Origin: Lysinibacillus fusiformis
GTDB taxonomy: Bacteria; Bacillota; Bacilli; Bacillales_A; Planococcaceae
Length of the DNA: 64,000 bases
Direction: 5' to 3'
Assembly: GCF_003049525.1 (NCBI RefSeq)
Contig: NZ_PYWL01000001.1
Span: 496,001-560,000, forward strand
This document shows positions 34,754 through 43,459 of the stretch, in pieces. The notes below the pieces were generated by a model, which had not been told where the DNA came from, made no database searches, and saw only the letters and a program-made list of their open reading frames with translations. How positions within the stretch are numbered: position 1 is the first letter of the stretch; every line of letters begins with the position of its first letter. The translations under genes and the position numbers were made by a program.

Positions 34754-35529
34754 ATCCCTATTGGCATCATATAATAGCCAAGTTGTTTATCTTCATTAAA
34801 TACCGCGTCAACTCCATAAACCTCTTTAATAACATCTTTTGTGATCACATCACGTGGAGCACCTTCTGCGAATAGTTGACCATCCTTCATTAAAATAATA
34901 TGGTCACTATAGCGAATAGCTTGATTAATATCATGAAGCACCATGATAATCGTTAAGCCGTGCTGCTCGTTTAATGTTTTGACTAGCTCTAATAATTCTA
35001 ATTGATAATAAATATCCAAATACGTTGTCGGCTCGTCCAAGCATAGTATTTCAGATTGTTGTGCCAAAGCCATAGCAATCCAGACACGTTGGCGCTCGCC
35101 ACCTGATAACGCCTCTAAATTTGTTGTACTCTTTTGTTGTAAATTTGTACAAGCCAATGCCCATTCAATGGCTTTTGCATCTCCTTCATTGTCTTTTTTC
35201 AGCAATGTTTGATGGGGAAGACGACCAAAGCCGACTAATTTTTCAATTGTTAAATCTTTCGGTATATCGTTTTGCTGATACACTATCGCTAGTTTTTTAG
35301 CGAATTCCTTAGGCTTATAGTTTAGTAAGTCTTTATTTTCTAACAGGACATTCCCTGATTTAGGTAAATGAAGACGAGAGATAACACTTAATAAAGTTGA
35401 TTTCCCACAGCCATTCGGGCCAATAATTGTTGTAATTTTGCCCTTTGTAATGGATGTTGAAACGCCATTTAGATGGTTACGTGTATTATCATGCGATACA
35501 ATGATGTCTTGTATATCCATGTTTGTCAC
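34750..35529 (-). CDS. Iron/heme ABC importer ATP-binding protein (FecE/FhuC type)
   Basis: A 259-residue ATPase of the siderophore/heme/B12 importer class. Walker A IGPNGCGKSTL, signature LSGGERQRVWIAMALAQ, Walker B ILCLDEPTTYLD and the switch His in MVLHDINQAIR are intact. It energises the FecCD-type permease encoded upstream: its GTG start overlaps the permease stop by four bases (GTGA); an ATG at 35520 is the alternative. With IsdE it should import heme into the cytoplasm. S. aureus isd lacks its own ATPase gene (uses FhuC); here one is in the operon. Confidence 0.92.
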   Translation of the reverse strand: MTNMDIQDIIVSHDNTRNHLNGVSTSITKGKITTIIGPNGCGKSTLLSVISRLHLPKSGNVLLENKDLLNYKPKEFAKKLAIVYQQNDIPKDLTIEKLVGFGRLPHQTLLKKDNEGDAKAIEWALACTNLQQKSTTNLEALSGGERQRVWIAMALAQQSEILCLDEPTTYLDIYYQLELLELVKTLNEQHGLTIIMVLHDINQAIRYSDHIILMKDGQLFAEGAPRDVITKDVIKEVYGVDAVFNEDKQLGYYMMPIGI

Positions 35530-36491
35530 TCTTTTCGTAATAAGAATATGAGGAAGGGTCCACCGATAATTGCCATAATTGTGGACGCTGGAATTTCAAG
35601 TGGTGCAACAATTGTACGTCCAATTGTATCTGCTACTAAAATTAATAAAGCTCCTGCCAGTGCTGTAAACGGAATAAGCACAGCATGATCATGTCCAACC
35701 AATCTGCGAGCAATATGAGGTACTAATAGTCCCACAAATGAAATAACACCTGCAACAACAACTGAAACAGCTGCTAGTAAAACAGCCACGGCTGCAATTA
35801 ATAACCGTGCTCGCGCAACTTGAAATCCTAAACTTTTAACAGTTTTGTCTTGTAATACGAGTAAATTACACCAACTATATAAAGCTAGAGCCCCTATTAA
35901 TCCGATTGAACCATATGTCACAATTGTGGAAACATCTTTCCATGTTCGCATTGTTAGATTAGAACCAATCACACTAGATGCGGACATATTTAAGGAGCCA
36001 CCTAAGCTAATCATAGCCTCGGTTAAGCCTGTAAACATGGCGTTAATCGCTATCCCTACTAAAATCAATTTGAGAGGGCTTAAGCCAGATTTCCAAGATA
36101 GTGCAAAGACAAGCATACAGGCTAAGGCTCCGCCCATAAATGCTAAAACGGGTGTCATAAAAAATAATGTGGGGAAAAAGGCAACAATAAACAATTGAAC
36201 AAATGCGGCACCCGAAGATATTCCGATGATCCCTGCATCTGCCAATGGATTACGCATCACCGATTGTAAAAGCACCCCAGAAACTGAAAGTGCGGCACCT
36301 GCAAATAATGCCACGATGATACGTGGGAAGCGTAAATCACGGATCGCCTCCATTTGACTATTCCCCTCATCAAATAATGCCCCTATAAACTCAAAAAAGC
36401 CCATTTTAATGCTACCTGTTGTGGCTGAATAAATAACTGTCACAAGTAATAGAAAAATTACAAGTAAAAAACTGACGATTCTTTTTGTCAT
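35526..36491 (-). CDS. isdF: Heme ABC importer permease (IsdF, FecCD family)
   Basis: A 321-residue FecCD/BtuC-like permease with about ten membrane helices. Family motifs are clear: RFPRIIVALFAGAALSVSG, MRNPLADAGIIGISSGAA (NPLADPG-type) and the C-terminal GVISFVGLLVPHIARRLVG coupling helix. It forms the channel through which IsdE delivers heme. ATG 36491 has AAAGGAAG upstream; the frame continues to 36581 without a ribosome site. A 94-base gap separates it from isdE, the largest in the operon apart from that before srtB's neighbour set. Confidence 0.9.
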   Translation of the reverse strand: MTKRIVSFLLVIFLLLVTVIYSATTGSIKMGFFEFIGALFDEGNSQMEAIRDLRFPRIIVALFAGAALSVSGVLLQSVMRNPLADAGIIGISSGAAFVQLFIVAFFPTLFFMTPVLAFMGGALACMLVFALSWKSGLSPLKLILVGIAINAMFTGLTEAMISLGGSLNMSASSVIGSNLTMRTWKDVSTIVTYGSIGLIGALALYSWCNLLVLQDKTVKSLGFQVARARLLIAAVAVLLAAVSVVVAGVISFVGLLVPHIARRLVGHDHAVLIPFTALAGALLILVADTIGRTIVAPLEIPASTIMAIIGGPFLIFLLRKE

Positions 36492-36585
36492 ATCGGACTT
36501 CCTTTTTCTTTTTTTATTCCGTATAGGATAAGAAAAACGCTCTATGACGAGTAAAATACTGATCATACGAGCGACATTCAAGTTA

Positions 36586-37491
36586 CTATTTACGATAGAA
36601 AATTTCCATCAGCTGCCCTAAAGCCTGTGGTACCTGCAAGGAGGATGTCGTCCCGAATAATTCTTCCTCTAAATCATAGACTTTATCGTTTTTCACTGCT
36701 TCGAAATGTTTCCAAATATCATTTGTTTTAAATTCTTCATCGAACATTTTCACAACTTCATCAGGCATGCCATGTGATAAGCGCAAAATAATATCCGGAT
36801 TACTATTATGGAGATATTCCGTATTAGAAGATAGATATTCTGCATCCTGTCCTTCCATTACATTGATACCTCCTGCTCGTTTCACAAGATCCCCAGCATA
36901 CGAATTTTCTGTTGCTACTAAATAACTCCCTGGTATACCTAGTAAAATTAATACCCGAGGACCTTCTTTATTCGCAGCTACACTTTGGACTGCCTCGATG
37001 TTCTTCTGTAGATCTTTTACTAATGCACCGGCTTGGGCTTCACGATCATAGCGTTCTCCTAGAGATGTTATTTCCTTCAGCATGGCATCAACGCTTTGGA
37101 AATTAAGAAAATCAACAGGAATATTAAGTTGTTTAAATTTATCCTGTAAATCGTATTCTAAAGTTGAAACGGATAATACTTCTGTCGGATTTAATGACTT
37201 AACAATTTCCATATCCGGCTCCATCGCATTACCGATTGTTGGCAGACCGTCAAAACGCTTTGCTAATTGCTTTTCTGTTTCTGGTACAGCAATTGCATCA
37301 AGCTCCAGCTTATCAAGGATATCTGCTATAACTACCGTCCCCGCAATGATACGTTGCTCACTATCTTCTGTTACCTGTTCTTTGTCAGTAACTGGCTCAT
37401 TCTTTTCTGTTTGATCACTGCTACTACATGCAGCGAGAATTAGTGATAGTAATGTCAACAACAGTAACTTCAGTTTCCAATCTCTTTTCAT
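36586..37491 (-). CDS. isdE: Heme-binding lipoprotein IsdE
   Basis: A 301-residue substrate-binding lipoprotein (signal peptide with lipobox LAAC, Cys22). The heme ligands of S. aureus IsdE, Met78 and His229, have clear counterparts: Met90 in GNAMEPDMEIVKSLNP and His240 in RLSHGMPDEV. The fold is the TroA/BtuF-like helical-backbone type used for siderophores and heme. ATG 37491 is chosen with GGGGG 8 bases before; the GTG at 37506 is the alternative. It receives heme from IsdC and hands it to IsdF. Confidence 0.93.
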   Translation of the reverse strand: MKRDWKLKLLLLTLLSLILAACSSSDQTEKNEPVTDKEQVTEDSEQRIIAGTVVIADILDKLELDAIAVPETEKQLAKRFDGLPTIGNAMEPDMEIVKSLNPTEVLSVSTLEYDLQDKFKQLNIPVDFLNFQSVDAMLKEITSLGERYDREAQAGALVKDLQKNIEAVQSVAANKEGPRVLILLGIPGSYLVATENSYAGDLVKRAGGINVMEGQDAEYLSSNTEYLHNSNPDIILRLSHGMPDEVVKMFDEEFKTNDIWKHFEAVKNDKVYDLEEELFGTTSSLQVPQALGQLMEIFYRK

Positions 37492-37509
37492 TGTGTCATC
37501 CCCCACTTA

Positions 37510-38784
37510 TTACTGCTCAGTCGTTTCATTTTTGGTTTTTCTAATACGCTTAATAAGTAGCCAGCCTGATACGAGACATATAACGATCAGCCCAATAATT
37601 TTTACGATGTTTAACGGTTCAATTGGCTGTTCTGCAGTCGTTTTTTTCACTACTTTATTGTCCGTAGTTTCCTCCATCGTTTGGCTATCCTCTAATGTTT
37701 CGTCTAAAGTTTCATCAGTTGGTTCATCAAGTGTACGATCAAATGTTAATTTTTCTTCCCATGGTATAAGCAATGGTGATTGAATAGCTGGTAATGTCTG
37801 TGTAGCTTTGCTAGATACACTCTCTTTACTTATTTGTGCTTGTGGCTTTTGTACCTGCTCCTTAACCGTTTCCACTGACTTGTCAGGTACAACTTGCGTA
37901 GTAGGTTTTTCGTTGATAGGTTTTTGTAAAAGCAATGCGACCTGTTTTTGATTGAATGCTAGCTGAACATAGTATTGATGATGATATGAAATGTCAGGAA
38001 TATCGATTTTCACCCACATTCGTAACGGCTGTGTTAAGTCCTCAACCTCAAATTCCACAATGCGTACATTGTCTAAAAGTGAAACTTGCTTCGGTTCAAT
38101 CTGATTTCCCTTATAATCTACTTGTAGACCTGTCACCCAAGCTGATTGTAAAATGGTCATTTGCGCATAGTATCTACCATCCTTTTCAATCACCTTTGCG
38201 GTTGGATTCACATAGTTATTCATAATAGAAGGTTCATTTTTACCATCCGTTAATAATACATAATCCACTGCCCATTCTTGACCCTTTGTTTCTTCTACAA
38301 CTACGTTTTCAGCATCATCCGTCTTGTTTTCTTCCTGAGGAACGGTCGGTATAAGTCCCTCCATCTCAATGCGTAGCTCTTGAGTGAATGCAAAATAAGA
38401 TTCCTCAGCTGCAAGCTCTATATTGCCCTTTATAACAATCGCGTCCTGTAATGCCGAAACATCAAACTGAACTAAATTTTCTATATCTTGAGTCCAAGAA
38501 ATTTCATTACCAAGCTGTTCGATATGTATATCACGTACAGAATATGGCTGTTCAAGTGCCAAAGCTAATTGATACTGTCCATCCTTTACGGTGAGAGTTG
38601 CTTTATGTTTAAAAAGATTTTCTTCAAAGCCCTCAATAGGAGAAAAACTTAGTTCAACTTGATAACTACCATCTATTATGCCAAGGTTTTCAGCTTTTGC
38701 TTGCATAAAAATGGATGGAGGAAAAACAAGCAATAAAACTGCCAAAACAGCCAAAATACAAATGTGCTTTTTTATGATTGTCAT
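37510..38784 (-). CDS. Membrane-anchored protein with two NEAT domains
   Basis: A 424-residue surface protein: signal peptide (1-31), NEAT-like domain 1 (about 35-142), NEAT domain 2 (about 172-280), a Pro/Thr/Glu-rich stalk and a C-terminal membrane helix (about 393-412) with a basic tail. Domain 2 carries the heme motif Y267-HHQ-Y271; domain 1 has no such Tyr pair and may bind a protein or act as a spacer. No LPxTG or NPxT motif is seen, so anchoring is by the helix. It probably relays heme between IsdC and IsdE. ATG 38784 with GGAGG upstream. Confidence 0.88.
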   Translation of the reverse strand: MTIIKKHICILAVLAVLLLVFPPSIFMQAKAENLGIIDGSYQVELSFSPIEGFEENLFKHKATLTVKDGQYQLALALEQPYSVRDIHIEQLGNEISWTQDIENLVQFDVSALQDAIVIKGNIELAAEESYFAFTQELRIEMEGLIPTVPQEENKTDDAENVVVEETKGQEWAVDYVLLTDGKNEPSIMNNYVNPTAKVIEKDGRYYAQMTILQSAWVTGLQVDYKGNQIEPKQVSLLDNVRIVEFEVEDLTQPLRMWVKIDIPDISYHHQYYVQLAFNQKQVALLLQKPINEKPTTQVVPDKSVETVKEQVQKPQAQISKESVSSKATQTLPAIQSPLLIPWEEKLTFDRTLDEPTDETLDETLEDSQTMEETTDNKVVKKTTAEQPIEPLNIVKIIGLIVICLVSGWLLIKRIRKTKNETTEQ

Positions 38785-38816
38785 TGCATAGTCTCCTCCC
38801 ATTTTAAACACATAGG

Positions 38817-38851
38817 AACTTCCTCCCCCATAAAATATGAGAAAGGAAGTT
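38817..38851 (-). other. Intra-operon hairpin between the NEAT-SLH and NEAT-membrane genes
   Basis: Arms AACTTCCT (38817-38824) and AGGAAGTT (38844-38851) without a T tract on the minus strand. More likely an mRNA-stabilising or processing site downstream of the abundant SLH protein than a full terminator. Confidence 0.55.
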
Positions 38852-38867
38852 GCTGTAAAAATTCTTA

Positions 38868-40292
38868 TTATTTATTCATGTATTGCAAAGAGCCATTTAA
38901 AATTTTCGCCATATGTGAACGTTTTAATGGACTATTTGCATCAATAACTGTCTTACCATCAGCAGTTGGAGAGCCAGTCATTACTTTACCTGCATATAGA
39001 AGGGCAAAGGCTTTTTTTGCTTCTTCATCTTTCACTTTTGCTCCATCAGCATAGTAAGAAAGACTTGTATCACCAAAGCTCATTTCTTTTCCTGCTACAT
39101 GTGTTACAGTGCGATAAATCATTACAGCTGCTTGTTGACGAGTAAGTGTATCATTTGGATTGAAGTTTGTAGCTTTTTTAACAATCCCAGCTTCAGCTAA
39201 TGCATTAATAGCTTGAACAGCTTCCGCACTAAGCTTGCCTGTATCTTTAAATCCAGCATCTTTTGTAGAAGTTACGTTCAATGAACGTGCTACCATTAAA
39301 GCAAATTGAGAACGTGTAATGTTGTCATTTGGTCTAAAATTATCTTGTGCCTTCACAATACCTAAGCTGTAAAGTGATAGGATGGCATCTTTATTCGCAT
39401 CTTTACTAATGTCCTTAAATGGATTAATAACTGGCTTCACTGCACCTTCCACAGCAAAGCTAAATTGTACTGTATGATTCGAATCATACTTCACACCTTG
39501 TGCTGGTTCATTTACAACGATGTGTAATTGAGCATTTACAAGTTTCTTCAAATCTGCAACTTCAAATGAATATGTGCGTGAATTTGTTGTATCATCTTGT
39601 TTCACTAAAGTTGCTTCCTTACCCTCTACAGTGAAACCTTTTACATATTGACCTTGAGGGAATGTCATTGTTACAACATTTTTACCGTCTTTTACAGTCA
39701 TCCCCACTTTTGGTGCGATATACTGTTTCATCATCGACTCTTCTGTTGTACCATCTTTGTAAACAGTGACAGCTACTTCATTCACTTTCACTTCTTCTTT
39801 TACTTCTTTCACTGCTTTTAAATCAAAGTCATACCATTTATCCATATTTGCGGACGGAACGACTACATGAATTTTTGCTGATTTAACTTCATCAACAACA
39901 ACAGGGAAACTGTATGTAATTGTACCGTCGTTATTTTTTACTTCTTTAGCATCTACAAATGTATCGCCTTGTTTTGTTTGCAGACCTGCAATCATTGGTG
40001 CAGATTTAGCTGTAATTGTTAATTGAGCTTCAAACTTACCGTCTTTTTCAACGATTGTTCCTTGTGGTACTAAATGAGAACTAATTGCAGGCTGTGCTTC
40101 TGTCGTACCTGTTTTAAAAATTTGGAAATTAATAACTGAATCTGTTTTAGCAGCTTTCGTTGTTTCTGCTTTCACTTCTGTATTTGTTGTTACTAATTCT
40201 GCCGCAGATGCAAAGGAAGGAACTGTAAGAGATGCTGCTAACAATGAAGCTAGTACTATTTTAGTTGCGCGTGATTGACGTTTTTTAGCCAT
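38868..40292 (-). CDS. S-layer-type surface protein with two NEAT and three SLH domains (BslK-like)
   Basis: A 474-residue exported protein: signal peptide (1-31, ending SFASAA), NEAT domains at about 50-162 and 170-282, then three SLH repeats (about 292-340, 346-400, 408-470) with FKDI and ITRSQFALMVAR wording that bind pyruvylated secondary cell-wall polymer. It resembles B. anthracis BslK, which takes heme from the surroundings and passes it to IsdC. The canonical Tyr-x3-Tyr heme motif is altered: domain 2 has Y269-DSN-H273 and domain 1 has only WYDF. GGAGGG precedes ATG; the gene begins one base after isdC ends. Confidence 0.92.
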   Translation of the reverse strand: MAKKRQSRATKIVLASLLAASLTVPSFASAAELVTTNTEVKAETTKAAKTDSVINFQIFKTGTTEAQPAISSHLVPQGTIVEKDGKFEAQLTITAKSAPMIAGLQTKQGDTFVDAKEVKNNDGTITYSFPVVVDEVKSAKIHVVVPSANMDKWYDFDLKAVKEVKEEVKVNEVAVTVYKDGTTEESMMKQYIAPKVGMTVKDGKNVVTMTFPQGQYVKGFTVEGKEATLVKQDDTTNSRTYSFEVADLKKLVNAQLHIVVNEPAQGVKYDSNHTVQFSFAVEGAVKPVINPFKDISKDANKDAILSLYSLGIVKAQDNFRPNDNITRSQFALMVARSLNVTSTKDAGFKDTGKLSAEAVQAINALAEAGIVKKATNFNPNDTLTRQQAAVMIYRTVTHVAGKEMSFGDTSLSYYADGAKVKDEEAKKAFALLYAGKVMTGSPTADGKTVIDANSPLKRSHMAKILNGSLQYMNK

Positions 40293-40293
40293 T

Positions 40294-40911
40294 TTATTGA
40301 CCCTCCGTTTTTGTTTGTAGTTTTTTTCTATAAAGTAAAAATGCTGACCCCACTAATGCAACGATTAATAGATAAGGTGTTGCATCATCTGTTTGTGGAT
40401 TGGGCACTTGACTTTCAGTTGTAGTTGCTGAAGAAGTTGGTTGTGATTTACTGGATTCTGTTTTTTGAGTAGAAGCAGATGCTGAGCTTGCGATTGATGT
40501 GGCATCAAATACAAGTGATACACTGTATTCATGATGATAATTGATATCATCAATATCAATTTTCATCGCTGTTACTACAGGTTTTGTTAGGTCTTTAACG
40601 GTGAATTGTACAGTTCGTGTATCTGCTGCTTGATCTTCACTTACTACAGTTGCTCCACCTGGTGGTTGAAATTTCGTAATCCATGCACTGTTTTTTAATG
40701 TAATTTGTACTACTGCAGTGCCATTTTTCACCGTAACTTTCGCAGGTTTTACAAAATAATCATTAGCAATTGATGCGGAATTACTTTCAGGTTTATTGAC
40801 CTGATATTTTATCGAATGAGTGCCATCAGCTAGTTGAGCAGATGCTTGTGTTAACCCGAAGTTAACGACAAAAATACTAACAAGCATGATCAACATGAGC
40901 ATTTTCTTCAT
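40294..40911 (-). CDS. isdC: Cell-wall-anchored heme-binding protein IsdC
   Basis: A 205-residue NEAT protein: signal peptide 1-25, NEAT domain about 28-138 with the heme motif Y125-HHE-Y129 and an SAWITKF helix, a Ser/Thr-rich spacer, and the sortase B signal NPQTD (171-175) followed by a hydrophobic stretch and RKK tail. It is the central wall relay for heme and the substrate of SrtB in this operon. ATG 40911 follows GGGAGG; the longer frame to 40935 includes that site. First gene of the operon, behind a Fur-type box. Confidence 0.94.
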   Translation of the reverse strand: MKKMLMLIMLVSIFVVNFGLTQASAQLADGTHSIKYQVNKPESNSASIANDYFVKPAKVTVKNGTAVVQITLKNSAWITKFQPPGGATVVSEDQAADTRTVQFTVKDLTKPVVTAMKIDIDDINYHHEYSVSLVFDATSIASSASASTQKTESSKSQPTSSATTTESQVPNPQTDDATPYLLIVALVGSAFLLYRKKLQTKTEGQ

Positions 40912-40988
40912 GTGTTGCACGCCTCCCTTAGTCATAATAAAACATCCTAATTGATAGATTCACTTCCACGAAAGCACTTTCATGTAAA

Positions 40989-41051
40989 CGAAAATAATTC
41001 TCAATTACGATTCTACTCCCAAGAATAATCGTTACTGCCAGTCAATGTCAA
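40989..41051 (-). promoter_or_regulatory. isd operon promoter with Fur-type box
   Basis: Minus strand: TTGACA (41051-41046), 18-base spacer, TATTCT (41027-41022). From 41003 to 40989 TGAGAATTATTTTCG matches the 7-1-7 Fur consensus TGATAATNATTATCA at 11 of 14 fixed positions and would overlap the first transcribed bases, so iron-dependent repression is expected. Confidence 0.75.
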
Positions 41052-41095
41052 CCGTTAATCCAAATTCGTCCTCAATATGTCAAATTTTCCTCCTA

Positions 41096-41130
41096 ATAAA
41101 AAGAATATCACCAAAATTTGGTGATATTCT
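41096..41130 (-). terminator. Terminator after the YtaF-like gene
   Basis: AGAATATCACCAAA pairs with TTTGGTGATATTCT (41102-41130 overall); TTTTTATT follows on the minus strand. Confidence 0.88.
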
Positions 41131-41140
41131 CGCTCTTAAT

Positions 41141-41713
41141 TTATTTCGCAAAAATCTCTAAAATACCGATCAACAATAAAAGCCATCCTGAAATGGCTGT
41201 TGAATGCCTCCCAATAAACGTTTTAGAGAGCAATGCGCCACATTGACTGCCTACCCCCACCGTAACAAAAGAAAAGACACCAATGGAAATTACTGTCCAT
41301 ATTGCAGAAATGCCATTAGCACCGATGGCAATACCTCCTGCTAAGCAATTAGCTGACAATACAAATCCGAGTGCCATTGCCTCTCGAGTTGAGATGACTA
41401 AATTTTTATCTTCATCAAATAGCTCAGGGTTACCTGCTATGCGTTGATTAGAAAAGTTATTGGACATCAAGGTCCATATACCAATAACACATAATAGTAA
41501 ACTTCCTAATAAATTGGCAGTATGCGGTGAAATATATTCAACAACAGTGCTGCCAGCTGTTACTGCGACATATGTGACAATCATTGACATGCCAGCGATC
41601 ACTGCATTCGATAAAATAGGAATTTTAACTTGCTTGACACCATAGGCTAGGCCAATCCCCAAATTATCTAGATTTGCAGCAATTCCTATTAGAATAATAG
41701 TAATCCAGTGCAC
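41141..41713 (-). CDS. MntP/YtaF-family membrane protein
   Basis: A 190-residue protein with six membrane segments in two repeats. ANLDNLGIGLAYG near 13-25 and SANCLAGGIAIGANG in the second half are the paired motifs of the MntP/YtaF family; MntP exports Mn2+, while YtaF of Bacillus is annotated as a sporulation membrane protein of unknown role. Its loop NPELFDEDKN resembles YtaF more than MntP. I start at GTG 41713 (GGAGG 6 bases before), not at the frame limit 41755, which includes that ribosome site. Monocistronic. Confidence 0.8.
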   Translation of the reverse strand: MHWITIILIGIAANLDNLGIGLAYGVKQVKIPILSNAVIAGMSMIVTYVAVTAGSTVVEYISPHTANLLGSLLLCVIGIWTLMSNNFSNQRIAGNPELFDEDKNLVISTREAMALGFVLSANCLAGGIAIGANGISAIWTVISIGVFSFVTVGVGSQCGALLSKTFIGRHSTAISGWLLLLIGILEIFAK

Positions 41714-41857
41714 ACTAAGCCTCCTCAAAACCCAGTCTCCATTTTCACCTATCATATGTAATCGTGTTAAAAATCTATGGGCATTTTAGAACCCTATTCA
41801 GAACCTTTTCCGTAATGAAGCCCCCATTTTATTGCATGCGTTGCATGAATCATCAAT

Positions 41858-41900
41858 TTGACAAAAGTAACAACTTCTATATAAAATTAAGTTGTTACTT
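41858..41900 (+). promoter_or_regulatory. Promoter spanned by a 12+12 palindrome upstream of the betaine-binding protein gene
   Basis: TTGACA (41858-41863) and TATAAA (41880-41885) with a 16-base spacer. AAGTAACAACTT (41865-41876) and its exact complement (41889-41900) flank the -10 box, a strong operator candidate. Confidence 0.72.
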
Positions 41901-41955
41901 GTTAATATTTATTAATTTTCACTAGGATGTAAGTAATTATTGAAAGGGGAATTTG

Positions 41956-42828
41956 ATGAGATATTTAAAAATATGGAAGATAGGATTTGCTTTATCATGC
42001 CTACTACTATTAGCTGCATGTGGTTCTGCTGATGCGGGTACAAAAGATAAAAAAGAAATTAACTTGGCGTATGTGGAATGGGATACAGAGGTTGCTTCTA
42101 CCCATGTTATAGGACAAGTTTTAGAGAATTTGGGATATGATGTGACGCTCACACCATTAGACAATGGCATTATGTGGGAGGCACTTGCGAACGGTGAGGT
42201 TGACGGTATGGTATCTGCCTGGTTACCCCAAACACACGCTCCGCAAGTAGAGAAATACAAAGATAAAATTGAGAATTTAGGCGAAAACCTTACTGGTGCT
42301 AAAATTGGCTTAGTCGTTCCAAGTTATATGGACGTTAATTCCATTGAAGACTTAACAAATCAAGCCAATAAAACAATTACAGGTATTGAACCAGGAGCTA
42401 ATATGATGGCCACAACAGAAAATGCCTATAAGGAATATCATAATCTAGAGGGCTGGAATGTACTAACCTCTTCTGCCGGTGCCATGACCGCAGCCCTTAG
42501 TCAAGCCATTTCAAATAATGAAGAGATCATCATTACAGGTTGGTCTCCCCACTGGATCTTTAATGCCTACGATTTAAAATATTTAGAAGACCCAAAAGGT
42601 TTATATGGTACGGAAGAATATATTGGTACATTTGCCCGTAAAGGATTAAAGGAAGATGCTTCCGAGGCATATGATGTCCTAAATCGTTTCCATTGGACTG
42701 CCGAAGATATTGAAAGTGTGATGTTTGATATTATGGAAGGTATGAGTGCCACGGACGCTGCAAAAAAATGGATTAACAATAACCAAGATAAAGTAGCTGA
42801 TTGGACAAAAGATGTAAAGACACCATAA
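41956..42828 (+). CDS. Glycine-betaine/choline-type ABC substrate-binding lipoprotein (OpuAC-like), orphan
   Basis: A 290-residue lipoprotein (lipobox LAAC near 20-23) of the OpuAC family, which binds quaternary ammonium osmoprotectants in an aromatic cage. Tryptophans in AYVEWDTEVAS, VSAWLPQTH and GWSPHWIFNAYDLKYL are placed as in glycine-betaine-binding proteins. No permease or ATPase is adjacent, so it must use a transporter encoded elsewhere. ATG 41956 follows AAAGGGG; the TTG three bases earlier is closer to the site and less likely. Transcription is probably controlled through the palindrome at 41865-41900. Confidence 0.88.
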   Translation: MRYLKIWKIGFALSCLLLLAACGSADAGTKDKKEINLAYVEWDTEVASTHVIGQVLENLGYDVTLTPLDNGIMWEALANGEVDGMVSAWLPQTHAPQVEKYKDKIENLGENLTGAKIGLVVPSYMDVNSIEDLTNQANKTITGIEPGANMMATTENAYKEYHNLEGWNVLTSSAGAMTAALSQAISNNEEIIITGWSPHWIFNAYDLKYLEDPKGLYGTEEYIGTFARKGLKEDASEAYDVLNRFHWTAEDIESVMFDIMEGMSATDAAKKWINNNQDKVADWTKDVKTP

Positions 42829-42831
42829 ATG

Positions 42832-42872
42832 AAAAATATCCATTTACTAGCGATTAGTAAATGGATATTTTT
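42832..42872 (+). terminator. Terminator after the OpuAC-like gene
   Basis: Long arms (42832-42850 and 42854-42872) formed by AAAAATATCCATTTACTA and its complement, ending in T5. Confidence 0.88.
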
Positions 42873-43459
42873 CATTAACCTTCTAACTGGAAGCCTCCTT
42901 TTAGAAGTGATCATCTTGAGGCTAGTTTTTAATTTTGCACCATGCATTTTCGCTCAAGTTACTCCGTCACTGTATAACTCAACAAACTGGTCCTAAATCC
43001 AATAACTAATAGCCCTCAACAATAAATAGTAAATAGCGAACTTAGGTAAATTGATTGGAACGAAGGCGGCATCTACTCCTATAGTAAAACACAACTAAAA
43101 ATTATTAGAGTTTGTCTACAACATTGAAATGTTAGACAATTTTTACATCGTTCAAACATTATTGGGATTCATGAAGAAACAATCAACTCAATAATGTTAA
43201 CTATTTTTCCTCGTTTTTCACCATGTGACACGAATGAATATAAACTTTCTTTTCACTCATATGGGCCTCCACGAATTATTATCTTCATATCAGTGAATTT
43301 ACTTATATTTCTTAACTTTTTTAACCTCAACATTTATTATTACTAGTAATGATAGAAAATTTTAAAGCATATTTTTGATCATCATCTTTTATGTAGCTTT
43401 TTCCCGCACAACCTTTCAGTTACATCTTTTACTATATATCGAAAGAAAAGGAGTCTTTC
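42873..43459. other. Intergenic region with a repeat remnant, no gene supported
   Basis: Nearly 590 bases without a plausible reading frame. At 43051-43097 the text TTGATTGGAACGAAGGCGG...CTACTCCT followed by AAAACACAACT resembles the left end of the dispersed repeat seen at 13836-13984, badly decayed. The 3' part (43300-43440) is AT-rich leader to the regulator gene. Confidence 0.5.
43051..43097. repeat. Fragment of the dispersed palindromic repeat
   Basis: TTGATTGGAACGAAGGCGG and CTACTCCT keep the order of the GTTGATTGGAGCG...GGCGGCGACTCC left arm known in Bacillaceae repeats. Only about 45 bases are recognisable and the right arm is missing. Confidence 0.45.

Noticed and set aside
42567..42947. 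126-codon minus-strand frame over the end of the OpuAC-like gene
   Set aside because: Antisense shadow of a gene with clear lipoprotein and ligand-cage features, and spans its terminator.
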